Shown piece after piece: positions 43,960-54,981 of a stretch of 64,000 nucleotides of DNA. Each line of letters starts with the position of its first letter. The first letter of the stretch is position 1. Under the pieces are notes generated by a model. The model saw nothing but the letters and a program-made list of their open reading frames with translations, did no database searches and had not been told where the DNA came from. Source of the stretch: Chaetoderma sp. LZ-2023a (Eukaryota; Mollusca; Caudofoveata; Chaetodermatida; Chaetodermatidae); assembly GCA_034401795.1 (NCBI GenBank), contig CM067360.1, positions 124,289,901-124,353,900 on the forward strand, read 5' to 3'. The position numbers and the translations under genes were made by a program.

Positions 43960-44489
43960 CTAGGCTTATATTTTTGATGGGGTTTCCTCATTGCTTATAT
44001 ATTTCACAATTAATTTATGGAAACAACCACTTTTTTGGGACTGCATCGTTCTTCACCAATGGGAAGAGGATGTCAGCAGCCATTTCAACAAGGTCAGTCT
44101 TGTGCATGGGTTGTCCATTGTTGATTGTCTTGTCACGTTACCCGTTATTAATATGATGATGGTTTTGTGTATTTATGTGGTTCATTGTTGAGAGTATACG
44201 AAAATGGAGTTTTTTCGTCTCTGTCCTGTAGTACATGGCACTTGTACGTAGAGAGCGTATAGGACATTGAGGTCATTCGACTCTTCCTCCCAGGAAGGAG
44301 GGGGGGAAGCGCATATGACATTCGGTCATCTCTCATACATCGGTGGTGTTATCCGATGGTTAGTCAAATCCTGACTGTTTTTTCATACAGTTTCAGAAGT
44401 TTAAGTGCCTTAAACGCAGAAAAGCGTATAGGGATGAGCTGGTCTTTTGACCTCGCCTCCCTCCCGCCGAATTCACTGTTGAATTCTGG
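43960..44489 (+). other. A3 3' untranslated segment
   Basis: Homologous to the A2 segment at 24614-25146. The first 120 bp are shared with A4 up to the point where A4 is cut off. No gene recognised. Confidence 0.55.
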
Positions 44490-44589
44490 CAATATCAAAA
44501 GTATTAGGGAGGTAAGTATACTCTTGATGTGAAATAAACGAAATCAAGGATTTCTTTTTTCACGAGAGAGTTGATACTTACCTCCCTAG
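44490..44589 (+). repeat. A3 internal complementary region
   Basis: Reads CTCTTGATGTGAAA then TAAACGAAATCAAGG. Both differ from A2 by one base, and each difference matches A3's own ends (TTTCACATCAAG and CCTTGATTTCGTTTA). Confidence 0.9.
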
Positions 44590-44657
44590 ATACGGACCCG
44601 GCCTCTCCACCCCACAGAGGCTCGGTCTTCAGGCTCTTAATAGTTGCATGTGTATCA

Positions 44658-44872
44658 GCCAATAAATTAGTCAGAGGAAGTGCTAGTCTGCGCATGCGCG
44701 GTGGTGGGGCTGGCATCCGCCAGACTACGCTCTGACTCCCTGCCCAGTAGGGGCACCTGACTGTTTTAATCTGAGTGTTTATTGAGTGAAAGCCAATATT
44801 TAGCAATATCAAAAGTATTAGGGAGGTAAGTATCAACTCTCTCGTGAAAAAAGAAATCCTTGATTTCGTTTA
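44658..44872 (+). repeat. A3 right inverted terminal repeat
   Basis: Reverse complement of the left repeat, with right-specific end CCTTGATTTCGTTTA at 44872. Confidence 0.88.
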
Positions 44873-45757
44873 GTATACATCATGATCTCATCCCATAGTG
44901 AACAACAAATACTCATGGTATGTAGCATACTGTAGACATCATGATCTCATCCCATAGTGAACAACAAATACTCATGGTATGTAGCATACTGTATACATCA
45001 TGATCTCATCCCATAGTGAACAACAAATACTCATGGTATGTAGCATACTGTAGACATTATAATCTCATCCCATAGTGAACAACAAATACTCATGGTTGTA
45101 GCATACTGTAGACATTATAATCTCATCCCATAGTGAACAACAAATACTCATGGTTGTAGCATACTGTAGACATCATGATCTCATCCCATGGTGAACAACA
45201 AATACTCATGGTATGTAGCATACTGTAGACATTATAATCTCATCCCATAGTGAACAACAAATACTCATGGTTGTAGCATACTGTAGACATCATGATCTCA
45301 TCCCATAGTGAACAACAAATACTCATGGTATGTAGCATACTGTAGACATCATGATCTCATCCCATAGTGAACAACAAATACTCATGGTACGTAGCATACT
45401 GTAGACATCATGATCTCATCCCATAGTGAACAGCAAATACTCATGGTATGTAGCATACTGTAGACATCATGATCTCATCCCATAGTGAACAACAAATACT
45501 CATGGTATGTAGCATACTGTAGACATCATGATCTCATCCCATGGTGAACAACAAATACTCATGGTATGTAACATACGTGTAGACATCATGATCTCATCCC
45601 ATAGTGAACAACAAATACTCATGGCGTGTAGCATACTGTAGACATCATGATCTCATCCCATAGTGAACAACAAATACTCACGGTATTTAGCATACTGTTG
45701 ACATCATGGTCTCATCCCATAGTGTACAACAAATACTCATGGTATGTAGCATACTGT
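44873..45757 (+). repeat. 59-bp tandem array, block 4 (about 15 units)
   Basis: Diverged units, several with CATGGTTGTAGC (two bases shorter) and ATTATAATC. The last few units before A4 copy the variant order found before A3 (CATGGTGAAC, then CATACGTGTAG, then GTATTTAGC with GTTGACATCATGG). Confidence 0.93.
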
Positions 45758-45949
45758 TTTCACATCAAGAGTATACTTACCTCCCTAATACTTTTGATAT
45801 TGCTAAATATCGGCTTTCACTCAATAAACACTCAGATTAAAACAGTTAGGTGCCCCTACTGGGCAGGGAGTCAGAGCGTAGTCTGGCGGATGCCAGCCCC
45901 ACCACCGCGCATGCGCAGACTAGCACTTCCTCTTTGCTAATTTATTGGC
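45758..45949 (+). repeat. A4 left inverted terminal repeat
   Basis: Matches the A3 left end. Its partner is lost with the 3' end of the element. Confidence 0.85.
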
Positions 45950-46041
45950 AGAGAGTCTACACATGTTTTTGTGCTAGTGCTTTTCTTGGCTCAATTCTTA
46001 GTGTTTTTGTGAAAATTTGGAAGTGTTTATCCCTGATAAAG

Positions 46042-46092
46042 ATGGCAGGAAGGATGACTTCGCCAGAGGAGGGCCCAGGACCTTTAAATCAG
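46042..46092 (+). CDS. DIRS A4 gag exon 1
   Basis: ATG at 46042, peptide MAGRMTSP to GPLNQ, donor at 46093; the intron of 766 bp ends in TTTCAG at 46858. An upstream in-frame ATG at 45850 extends the frame into the inverted repeat, but that part is not kept in A2. Confidence 0.6.
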
Positions 46093-46858
46093 GTGACTTC
46101 TAGTAAAATTAGCGAGTTTTGTCCCCGGTGTAATGTGTTTCCGGGACTCGCGCTTACCGTGATAAGCGCCTTGTTTAGTTGGTTTATTTCAACTAGGTGC
46201 TATATCATTCTAATCTCTCTTTGTGTTTATGTCCGCAGGTCTGTGTGACGACAGGTAATGGACATCACATCAGCAGAGGGTTTGTTTCTCTCCACCATGG
46301 TTCCATTTCCTACTAATACTGTTAGGTTATCTAACCAAAAATTTTATGTCCAGTGAGTCGGAGGCCTAGTATAAAGGTCTTCTCACTTTGCCCTCTTGAT
46401 CCAATTCCTTCCCCTAGAGGTGGAGAGAGTTAAGAGGCGTTCAGTTGGTGGAGTGCTCCAGTTCATCACGTTGGATGGTTTGTCTATACAAGGTGTCAGG
46501 TATCTAATTATTGATATGAGGTGATGTTAATTATTTAGAGGAAAGGAAGATAATTAACAGTATTTGCCATTGTTATCAGTATATATCTGATGGTTGTGTA
46601 GTCGAAATGTCCATTCTGCACATGTTCTGGTTAGAGATACAATTCGTCCTTGCACTTGGATGTTTGTTGGGGATCGATTTTTTCCTGTCATAGGATTAAT
46701 GACGTCATAATCAGCCTTGCTCTTTATTAACAATTAAAGTTGTCCGAAGCTGGTTTTCTGATGAATATTGATCTTTATGATCATTTCCTTCTCTTGAGTT
46801 GGTGAGTTTCTGAGCTTAACTAGATTGCTCATACTCCTCGTCCTTTGCCCTGTTTCAG

Positions 46859-48909
46859 AGACCTGGTTGTGCGTCCTGTGGACGGTTTTTGAGGGACAAG
46901 TTTGTGCCTCATCTCTGTTATCAGTGTAGCCCCTGTGGTCCCTTGCTTAATTGCGAGATATGTAAGCACTGGGGGGGCGAGCTAATGTCCGAATTCTTGT
47001 GCTTGCAGGCGAAGGACAAGGTGGTGGAGGAGGACAAGAAGAAGCAGAAAAGAGAGGTTGTGAGTAAGAAGGGTAAGAGGAAGGCCCGTCCGCGGTGGAC
47101 ATGGAGGCCTTCCGGACCGAGATGTTGGGAGAGATGAGGACAATAAAGGATTTGGTTCCAGAGTTGCTTCGTGGCATGCTTCCTGGACCAAATCCTTTGC
47201 TGGCCCCATCATCTGCTTCGGAGCAGGTAATCCCCACCTCTGAATCACCTTTCCTTAGTACGCTTCCGTTGTTCGAAGATTCAGAGGTGGCCCCATTAGA
47301 GGGGGCGTTCCACGACCCTGGCAGCAGGCTTAGTGGCGCGCCGAATAGGGACCGTGGACGGTTGTCGCTGGAACCCGCGGGCTGCTTATCAGTCCAGGGG
47401 TTTCCGCACGCCGCGGGTGCCAGTACCTCGTATGGCACCTTCCCTGGCCAGTCCGGGTTAGCTCTCTTTGCTGACCCGGAGTCTAATCTGTCTGGCCAGG
47501 AGGATGAGGATTACCTGTTGGGGTCGCCGTCTGAGGACGTGGCCATGGATTATGACGCCTGTGCACCCCTCGCGGGGAATACAGGCGACTTATTCCACGG
47601 TTCTACTCATGCAGGGGTAGAATCCACGGTTCAGACTGTGGCCCTGGGCGCTGAGGGCCAGCGTTACCGCATACCTCGGCTTGCCGAGAGTGTCGCTGGT
47701 GCTGGCCGGGGCCGTGGTGGGGCGGTATATGCCCCGCGCTCTACCACGGCGCCTGCTCCTGGTCAAGCCAGTGAGATTAGCATGCCGGTGTTATCAGGCC
47801 CGCATGCTCTCCCTGGCTTGCCAGGGATATCAGCGTATCCGCCGTCAAGCTCTGTTGCTTGCGCTCAGGAGGAAGACGAAGGCCCCCGTCTTGTAGAGCG
47901 CTCGCAGCTAGCCACGGAGGAGGATTGGTCTGACGCTTGCCAGTGGTTGGTGAGTGTTAGACCAGATCTGCCCGTGGAGCAGTCGGCTAGCCAGCGTGAT
48001 CACAGGCCGTGGTTAGCTGGTAAGCCTACTGCTAACGCTATGCCTTCTCTGCCGCTGGCAGAGCATGTCGTTGACATGTTCGAGGCGGCGGAGACGTCCA
48101 TTAAGTCGAGTGGACGTCTCGCTAAGGCCCCGCGCGAGGTGGCCAGGCGTTGCCGCATCGTGCCCCTGGATTACCAGCGGTACGGTGTGGTACCTAAGCC
48201 GAGCGTGGATGACCGTGCGGCTTTGGGTGAGGATGCGCGGCCGGGCTCCCGTTCTGACACGGGAGTCTTGTGTTCGAACGCGTTGCGTTCAGCAAATACC
48301 GCGTTGCGTGATGCGGAGGAGAGTGGGAGGGCTTCGATTGCCGCTCTGTCCCACGTCTCCCAGCTGTTACAAGGGGTAGTAACAGCATCCGCATCGCGCC
48401 AGCCAAGTCCGGTCACAGTCCAGCGAGCCATCCAGGATGGTATCAACCTGGCTCTGGACTGTATGACGCGGGCGGTGACCAGGAGTGTCCGGGCAAGGCG
48501 CACATTTGCCTTGGACAATCTGTGCCCGTCCCAGGACCTGTACAATAGGCTACTGCGTACGCCTATGACAGGTCCTGGTCTCTTTGGAGGTGAGGGGTGT
48601 AGGCACCTCCAGGAGACGGTTACTCTGGTCAATAACCAGAGGGCGCTGCGCGAGCAGTTTGAGGTGCTTCGTCGTGCTAACGTTCGCACCGCACCCCCTG
48701 CGTATCGTCCCCTGCAGGCTCGAGGTGGTAGTGGCCAGGTCAGAGGCCAACCACCATCGCAGCGTCGGCCTCGGCCGCGTGCGATTCGGCCAGCAGCGAG
48801 GGGGGCGCAGGCTCCTCAGGCGCAGTCAGCCAGGCAGCCGCCCGCGCACCGAGGTGCGCGCGGTGCTGGTCGTGGCGCGCGAGGATCTGGGCGTGGTAAT
48901 CGTTCCTGA
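46859..48909 (+). pseudogene. DIRS A4 gag-like protein, exon 2, frameshifted
   Basis: The cysteine array and basic segment are intact, then one base is missing near 47087 (AAGGCCCGTCC against AAGGCCTCGTCC in A3). This sends the frame to a stop at 47137. The rest of gag is open in the other frame from 47095 to 48909 and keeps the RG-rich tail ending RGSGRGNRS. Confidence 0.85.
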
Positions 48910-51040
48910 TGGGACGCTTACCGCGGTGAGAACCGCTCCAGTGTTTCTGGCAAGGGAGACAGTGCCGCTCTTGCACTCCTTATGTCCACCTCTATCCCTA
49001 GGTGGACCGGTGGGAGGCCGGCTAGCCGACCACATGCAAGAGTGGGAACGGTTAACTCAGGACCGTTTAGTCTTGCGATGGCTTTCAGTCGGGTATCATC
49101 CCGATTGGATGACAGGCCCGCCATCGCGACTGTCTCTAGTGCCGATCTGGACTCCAAATCCGAGAGATCCAGAGCAAAGGTTGTGTATCGAGGAGGAAAT
49201 AAATTCCCTCATACAAAAAGGAGCTATTCAGCCGGCACAGAGGTGTCCGGGCTTCTATTCAACCCTGTTCTTAGTAACAAAAAACACCGGAGGGTGGAGA
49301 CCAATTCTCAACCTCAAGCCATTGAACCAGTTCATAGAGACGCCCAGTTTCAAGATGGAGACTGTGCGCTCGGTGTTGGCGGGGTTAGAGAGGGGAATGT
49401 GGACAGCGTCGATAGATTTGAAGGACCCTTATTTCCACATCCCCATACACAGGAGTTTCCGTCGCTTCCTGAGATTTGCATTCCAGGGCAGACAGTGGGA
49501 ATTCAGGGTGTTACCCTTCGGAATTTCCACGGCTCCTCGGGTTTTCACCCGTGTGGTTCTTGCGATCACCGCATACCTCCGCAGGAGAAGCATAGCAGTC
49601 CACACGTACATAGACGACTGGCTGTTGAAAGCGCACACCCAGGAAAGTTTATCGGCCAGTCTGGAGATTGTTTTGAAGACTCTCACAGACTTGGGCTGGA
49701 TGATCAATTTCCCAAAATCAGAGCTGACTCCATCCCAGAAGTTTGTTTACCTGGGGATGTTCTTCAATCTAGAGACAGGATATGTTTATCCTACTCAGGG
49801 GAGAGTGCAGAAACTCATCTCATTAATTCAGTCAGTGTGCGACAGTCGTCATGTCCTGGCACGGGTTTACTTGAGAATGCTGGGGTTGATGGTTTCATTG
49901 GAACCAGTCATTCCTCAGGCCGCTTTACGCAGGCGGCCGATCCAGTTATTTCTCATGACACAATGGACCCAGAGTACAGGTTCGCTGGACTCGAACGTGT
50001 CAGTGTTGGCGCCTCTGATTCATCACCTGCAATGGTGGTTGGACACAGAGAATCTCTTGGTGGGGGTTATGCTAACCCCTCCCCACCCTCAGGTGACTGT
50101 GTATACAGATGCATCGATGGAGGGCTGGGGGGCTTGCCTGGAAGAATCCACGATATCAGGGCTTTGGAATCCGGAACAGTCAAAGGAACATATAAATCTA
50201 CTGGAGCTAAGAGCAGTAGTCCTGGGCCTGGAACATTTCTTACAGAGAGTTCAGGGCAAGATTGTTCTTATTCGTTCAGACAACTCAACAGTTGTGACTT
50301 ACATAAACCGCCAGGGCGGAACAAAGTCGCCCAGTCTCTGTATGATGACATGGAGACTGCTTTGTTGGTGCCTGGATCACCAGATTACCTTGAAAGCAGT
50401 TCATATTCCGGGAAGGTTAAATCTGCTAGCAGACTCATTGAGCCGAAGGATGAGTGTTTTACCCACGGAATGGCAACTAAATCAATGTGTGGCGGATCGT
50501 CTGTTCGACCATTGGGGGAAACCCAACATTGATTTGTTCGCAACGAAGAAGAATGCGAAGATGACGACGTACGTCTCTCCGATTCCGGATCCAAGCGCTT
50601 TCGCAACAGATGCGTTAGCTATCAGCTGGGGGAGAATGTATGCATACGCATTCCCTCCAGCAATCCTGATTCCAAAAATTCTTCAGAAAATCAGACAAGA
50701 GGAATGCCAAGTGCTTCTGATCGCCCCGGATTGGCCAAGCCGATCATGGTATACGGATCTGCTGGACCTTCTGGTCTGCAATCCGGTTCCTCTGCCTCTG
50801 ATGGACAATATTATCTTCCAGGGCAAGGCCCTTCACAACAATCCGTCAATGTTCAGATTGACTGCGTGGATGTTGTCAAGGAATCTAGAATTAAGGAGGG
50901 CTTTTCTGAGCAAGCAGCCATGTTTATGGCCAAAGCCAGGAGGGGGTCAACCTCCAGAGCATATAATTATAAAATCAACAGATTTGCAGAATGGTGCTCA
51001 AAAAGATGTATTGATCCAATGGATTCATCTATTCAGGTAG
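48584..51040 (+). CDS. DIRS A4 RT-RNase H-methyltransferase-like protein
   Basis: An open frame of 818 codons; the part homologous to A2 starts near 48850. YIDD, TDAS, SDNS and the methyltransferase-like segment are intact. The first RT motif reads DLKDPY rather than DLKDAY (near 49420-49432), a Pro next to a catalytic-site Asp, which probably harms activity. The element cannot mobilise itself, but this ORF is unbroken. Confidence 0.88.
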   Translation: MEVRGVGTSRRRLLWSITRGRCASSLRCFVVLTFAPHPLRIVPCRLEVVVARSEANHHRSVGLGRVRFGQQRGGRRLLRRSQPGSRPRTEVRAVLVVAREDLGVVIVPDGTLTAVRTAPVFLARETVPLLHSLCPPLSLGGPVGGRLADHMQEWERLTQDRLVLRWLSVGYHPDWMTGPPSRLSLVPIWTPNPRDPEQRLCIEEEINSLIQKGAIQPAQRCPGFYSTLFLVTKNTGGWRPILNLKPLNQFIETPSFKMETVRSVLAGLERGMWTASIDLKDPYFHIPIHRSFRRFLRFAFQGRQWEFRVLPFGISTAPRVFTRVVLAITAYLRRRSIAVHTYIDDWLLKAHTQESLSASLEIVLKTLTDLGWMINFPKSELTPSQKFVYLGMFFNLETGYVYPTQGRVQKLISLIQSVCDSRHVLARVYLRMLGLMVSLEPVIPQAALRRRPIQLFLMTQWTQSTGSLDSNVSVLAPLIHHLQWWLDTENLLVGVMLTPPHPQVTVYTDASMEGWGACLEESTISGLWNPEQSKEHINLLELRAVVLGLEHFLQRVQGKIVLIRSDNSTVVTYINRQGGTKSPSLCMMTWRLLCWCLDHQITLKAVHIPGRLNLLADSLSRRMSVLPTEWQLNQCVADRLFDHWGKPNIDLFATKKNAKMTTYVSPIPDPSAFATDALAISWGRMYAYAFPPAILIPKILQKIRQEECQVLLIAPDWPSRSWYTDLLDLLVCNPVPLPLMDNIIFQGKALHNNPSMFRLTAWMLSRNLELRRAFLSKQPCLWPKPGGGQPPEHIIIKSTDLQNGAQKDVLIQWIHLFR

Positions 51041-51879
51041 TAGCTGATTTCCTCTGTCACCTGTATGATGCCTATAGCCTCAAGCCTAACTCTATTGCTG
51101 GTTATAAGTCAGCTTTAATGTCTGTTATTCCTTGCTTGGCTAAGAGGGGAAGTGATGAAGTAAATACATTAAATGTATTAATTAAATGTATGGGCAATCT
51201 AAGACCAAGGAATCCCCCTGTGATTCGGTCTTGGAGTTTATCGCTAGTGTTTCAAGTACTAGGTGATAAGCCGTTTGAACCACTTAGTTCCATTTCTATG
51301 AAACTATTAACACTGAAGACTGTGTTTTTAATTGCTGCGGCCTCGGCTAGGCGTAGAAGTGAAATTCATGCCTTATCAGCCGAGGATGACCGTTTTGTGG
51401 TTTCAGGGGAAGGCCTTAAGCTGCTACCTAGGATTAATTTCTTGGCTAAGAATCAGTCGTTGAAATATCCAGGTCAACCTATTGTTTTGCCTGCTTTAAC
51501 TAGATATGATCCTAATTCTAAAGCATGGTGTCCCGTCCGGGCGCTTCTCCGGTACAAGCAACGTACATCGGAGTGGCGCACCGACCAGTCGCCGTTATGG
51601 TTGTCATATATTGAACCCCATGGCAGGGCTTCTAAGGACACCATTTCCGGGTGGATTGTAGAATGCATTCAGTTTTGTCATAAATCCGCCACCGGGAAGC
51701 AGGTTGACGTGGCCAAGGCTCACAGTGTCCGCGGCGTAGTGACATCCACTGCCCTATTTAATGGGGTCCCTGTGGATGATATTATGTCGGTGGCTCAGTG
51801 GCACTGTGAGTCAAGTTTTACAGACCATTATCTCCGTGACACCTCTAATCCTCTCGCCTTGTCGATTTTGAAAAAATAA
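48982..51879 (+). pseudogene. DIRS A4 tyrosine recombinase frame with one nonsense codon
   Basis: Open from the gag stop through most of RT, then TGA at 50530-50532 (CATTGA against CATCGA in A3), then open again from 50704 to 51879 in the same frame. The 391-codon second part holds the whole recombinase domain with SARRRSEIHAL, HSVR, QWH and DHYLRD. If the recombinase starts internally this copy could still make it. Substitutions near 51190-51250 and TISGW for TISRW are private to this copy. Confidence 0.82.
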
Positions 51880-51997
51880 CTAGGCTTATATTTTTGATGG
51901 GGTTTCCTCATTGCTTATATATTTCACAATTAATTTATGGAAACAACCACTTTTTTGGGACTGCATCGGTCTTCACCAATGGGAAGAGGATGTCAGC

Positions 51998-54721
51998 TAT
52001 GTAGCATACTGTAGACATCATGATCTCATCCCATAGTGAACAACAAATACTCATGGTATGTAGCATACTGTAGATATCATGATCACATCCCATAGTGAAC
52101 AACAAATACTCCTGGTATGTAGCATACTGTAGACATCATAATCTCATCCCATAGTGAACAACAAATACTCATGGTGTGTAGCATACTGTAGACATCATGA
52201 TCTTATCCCATAGTGAACAACAAATACTCATGGCATGTAGCATACTGTAGACATCATGATCTCATCCCATAGTGTACAACAAATACTCATGGTATGTAGC
52301 ATACTGTAGACATCATGATCACATCCCATAGTGAACAACAAATACTCCTGGTATGTAGCATACTGTAGACATCATAATCTCATCCCATAGTGAACAACAA
52401 ATACTCATGGTGTGTAGCATACTGTAGACATCATGATCTTATCCCATAGTGAACAACAAATACTCATGGTATGTAGCATACTGTAGATATCATGATCACA
52501 TCCCATAGTGTACAACAAATACTCACGGTATGTAGCATACTGTAGACATCATGGTCTCATCCCATAGTGAACAACAAATACTCATGGTATGTAGCATACT
52601 GTAGATATCATGATCACATCCCATAGTGAACAACAAATACTCACGGTATGTAGCATACTGTAGATATCATGATCACATCCCATAGTGAACAACAAATACT
52701 CCTGGTATGTAGCATACTGTAGACATCATGATCTCATCCCATAGTGAACAACAAATACTCATGGTATGTAGCATACTGTAGACATCATGATCTCATCCCA
52801 TAGTGAACAACAAATACTCATGGTATGTAGCATACTGTAGACATCATGATCTTATCCCATAGTGAACAACAAATACTCATGGTCCGTAGCATTCTTGTAG
52901 ACATCATGATCTCATCCTATAGTGAACAACAAATACTCATGGTGTGTAGCATACTGTAGACATCTTGATCTCATCCCATAGTGAACAACAAATACTCATG
53001 GTGTGTAGCATACTGTAGACATCATGATCTCATCCTATAGTGAACAACAAATACTCATGGTTGTAGCATACTGTAGACATCATGATCTTATCCCATAGTG
53101 AACAACAAATACTCTTGGTATGTAGCATACTGTAGACATCATGATCTCGTCTCATAGTGAAGAACAAATACTCATGGTACGTAGCATACTGTAGACATCA
53201 TGATCTTATCCAATAGTGAACAACAAATACTCATGGTACGTAGCATACTGTAGACATCATAATCTTATCCCATAGTGAACAACAAATACTCACGGTATTT
53301 AGCATACTGTAGACATCATGATCTCATCCTATAGTGAGCAACAAATACTCGTGGTATGTAGCATACTGTAGACATCATGATCTCATCCCATAGTGAACAA
53401 CAAATACTCACGGTATTTAGCATACTGTTCACATCATGGTCTCATCCCATAGTGAACAACAAATATTCATGGTATGTAGCATACTGTATACCACATGATT
53501 ACATCCCATAGTGAACAACAAATACTCATGGTATGTAGCATACTGTAGACATCATGATCTCATCCCATAGTGAACAACAAATACTCATGGTATGTAGCAT
53601 ACTGTAGATATCATGATCACATCCCATAGTGAACAACAAATACTCCTGGTATGTAGCATACTGTAGACATCATAATCTCATCCCATAGTGAACAACAAAT
53701 ACTCATGGTGTGTAGCATACTGTAGACATCATGATCTTATCCCATAGTGAACAACAAATACTCATGGCATGTAGCATACTGTAGACATCATGATCTCATC
53801 CCATAGTGTACAACAAATACTCATGGTATGTAGCATACTGTAGACATCATGATCACATCCCATAGTGAACAACAAATACTCATGGTATGTAGCATACTGT
53901 AGATATCATGATCACATCCCATAGTGAACAACAAATACTCATGGTACGTAGCATACTGTAGACATCATGATCTTATCCAATAGTGAACAACAAATACTCA
54001 TGGTACGTAGCATACTGTAGACATCATAATCTTATCCCATAGTGAACAACAAATACTCACGGTATCTAGCATACTGTAGACATCATGATCTCATCCTATA
54101 GTGAATAACAAATACTCGTGGTATGTAGCATACTGTAGACATCATGATCTCATCCCATAGTGAACAACAAATACTCACGGTATTTAGCATACTGTTGACA
54201 TCATGGTCTCATCCCATAGTGAACAACAAATATTCATGGTATGTAGCATACTGTATACCACATGATTACATCCCATAGTGAACAACAAATACTCATGGTA
54301 TGTAGCATACTGTAGACATGATCTCATCCCATAGTGAACAACAAATACTCATGGTATGTAGCATACTGTAGACATGATCTCATCCCATAGTGAACAACAA
54401 ATACTCACGGTATTTAGCATACTGTTGACATCATGGTCTCATCCCATAGTGAACAACAAATACTCATGGTATGTAGCATACTGTAGACATCATGATCTCA
54501 TCCCATACTGAACAACAAATACTCATGGTATGTAGCATACTGTAGACATCATGATCTCATCCCATAGTGAACAACAAATATTCACGGGATGTAGCATACT
54601 GTAGACATCATGATCTCATCCCATAGTGAACAACAAATACTCCTGGTGTGTAGCATACTGTAGACATCATGATTTAGCATACTGTAGACATCATGATCTC
54701 ATCCCATAGTGAACAACAAAT
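51998..54721 (+). repeat. 59-bp tandem array, block 5 (about 46 units), most diverged
   Basis: Units differ at many sites (CTCCTGG, CTCACGG, GATCACATCC, ATCTTATCC, GTGTGTAGC, GTATACCACATG). Sets of variants recur: a series at 52070-52290 returns near 53605-53815, and one at 53170-53480 returns near 53950-54260. Those are older block duplications. The last unit ends at about 54721. Confidence 0.93.
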
Positions 54722-54811
54722 ATGGCATATGGGACAAGTCAGAAATAGCCTAACATGTTCCCAACTCAAATAGAAACAAAAATAGAACCATGTTAATTAG
54801 TAAGAAATGTT

Positions 54812-54902
54812 CTGTTGAATATTTTGAACATAATTTGATTGGAAGACATTGCTGCCTTATGCAGCAATGTCTCAATATAATTATGTTCAAAATATTCTAC
54901 AG
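54812..54902. repeat. Hairpin element D1 (about 91 bp)
   Basis: Arms CTGTTGAATATTTTGAACAT and ATGTTCAAAATATTCTACAG enclose an inner stem around GACATTGCTGC and GCAGCAATGTC. Related hairpins are at 57353 and 60454. Confidence 0.7.
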
Positions 54903-54946
54903 TACGTTTTATTTTGATTTGGAAACATTCCTTTATTTCTGAGCTG

Positions 54947-54981
54947 TACTGTAGACATACAATCTCGTCTCATAGTGAAAG
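54947..54981 (+). repeat. Isolated relic of the array unit's intron part
   Basis: TACTGTAGACATACAATCTC and CTCATAGTGAAAGTATGG resemble the unit's TACTGTAGACATCATGATCT and CATCCCATAGTGAAC, but without the exon-derived bases. It lies 225 bp after the last true unit. It may be the original single-copy intron from which the array grew. Confidence 0.45.

Larger units (their letters stand above)
37845..44872 (+). mobile_element. DIRS-type retrotransposon A3, full length but disrupted (7,028 bp)
   Basis: Family A, subtype with termini TTTCACATCAAGAG, shared with A4. It sits between GTAGCATACT (ending 37844) and GTATACATC (from 44873). Both inverted repeats and the internal complementary region are present. 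Gag is shortened by a stop, RT by a frameshift and the recombinase by a nonsense codon, so it should not be autonomous. Confidence 0.93.
45758..51997 (+). mobile_element. DIRS-type retrotransposon A4, 3'-truncated (6,240 bp)
   Basis: Very similar to A3. It starts TTTCACATCAAGAG after CATACTGT. It stops abruptly at about 51997 (AGGATGTCAGC, then array TATGTAGC), 118 bp after the recombinase stop, so the internal complementary region and right repeat are missing. Without them it should not be able to replicate by the DIRS route. Confidence 0.92.

Noticed and set aside
45850..46248. 132-codon ORF crossing the A4 inverted repeat
   Set aside because: The upstream part is inverted-repeat sequence not kept as coding in A2 or A5; only the 17-codon exon 1 inside it is conserved.
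3238..54721. Centromeric satellite
   Set aside because: It is confined here to one intron and derives from the local exon junction; nothing indicates centromere function. Genome-wide counts would be needed to revisit this.
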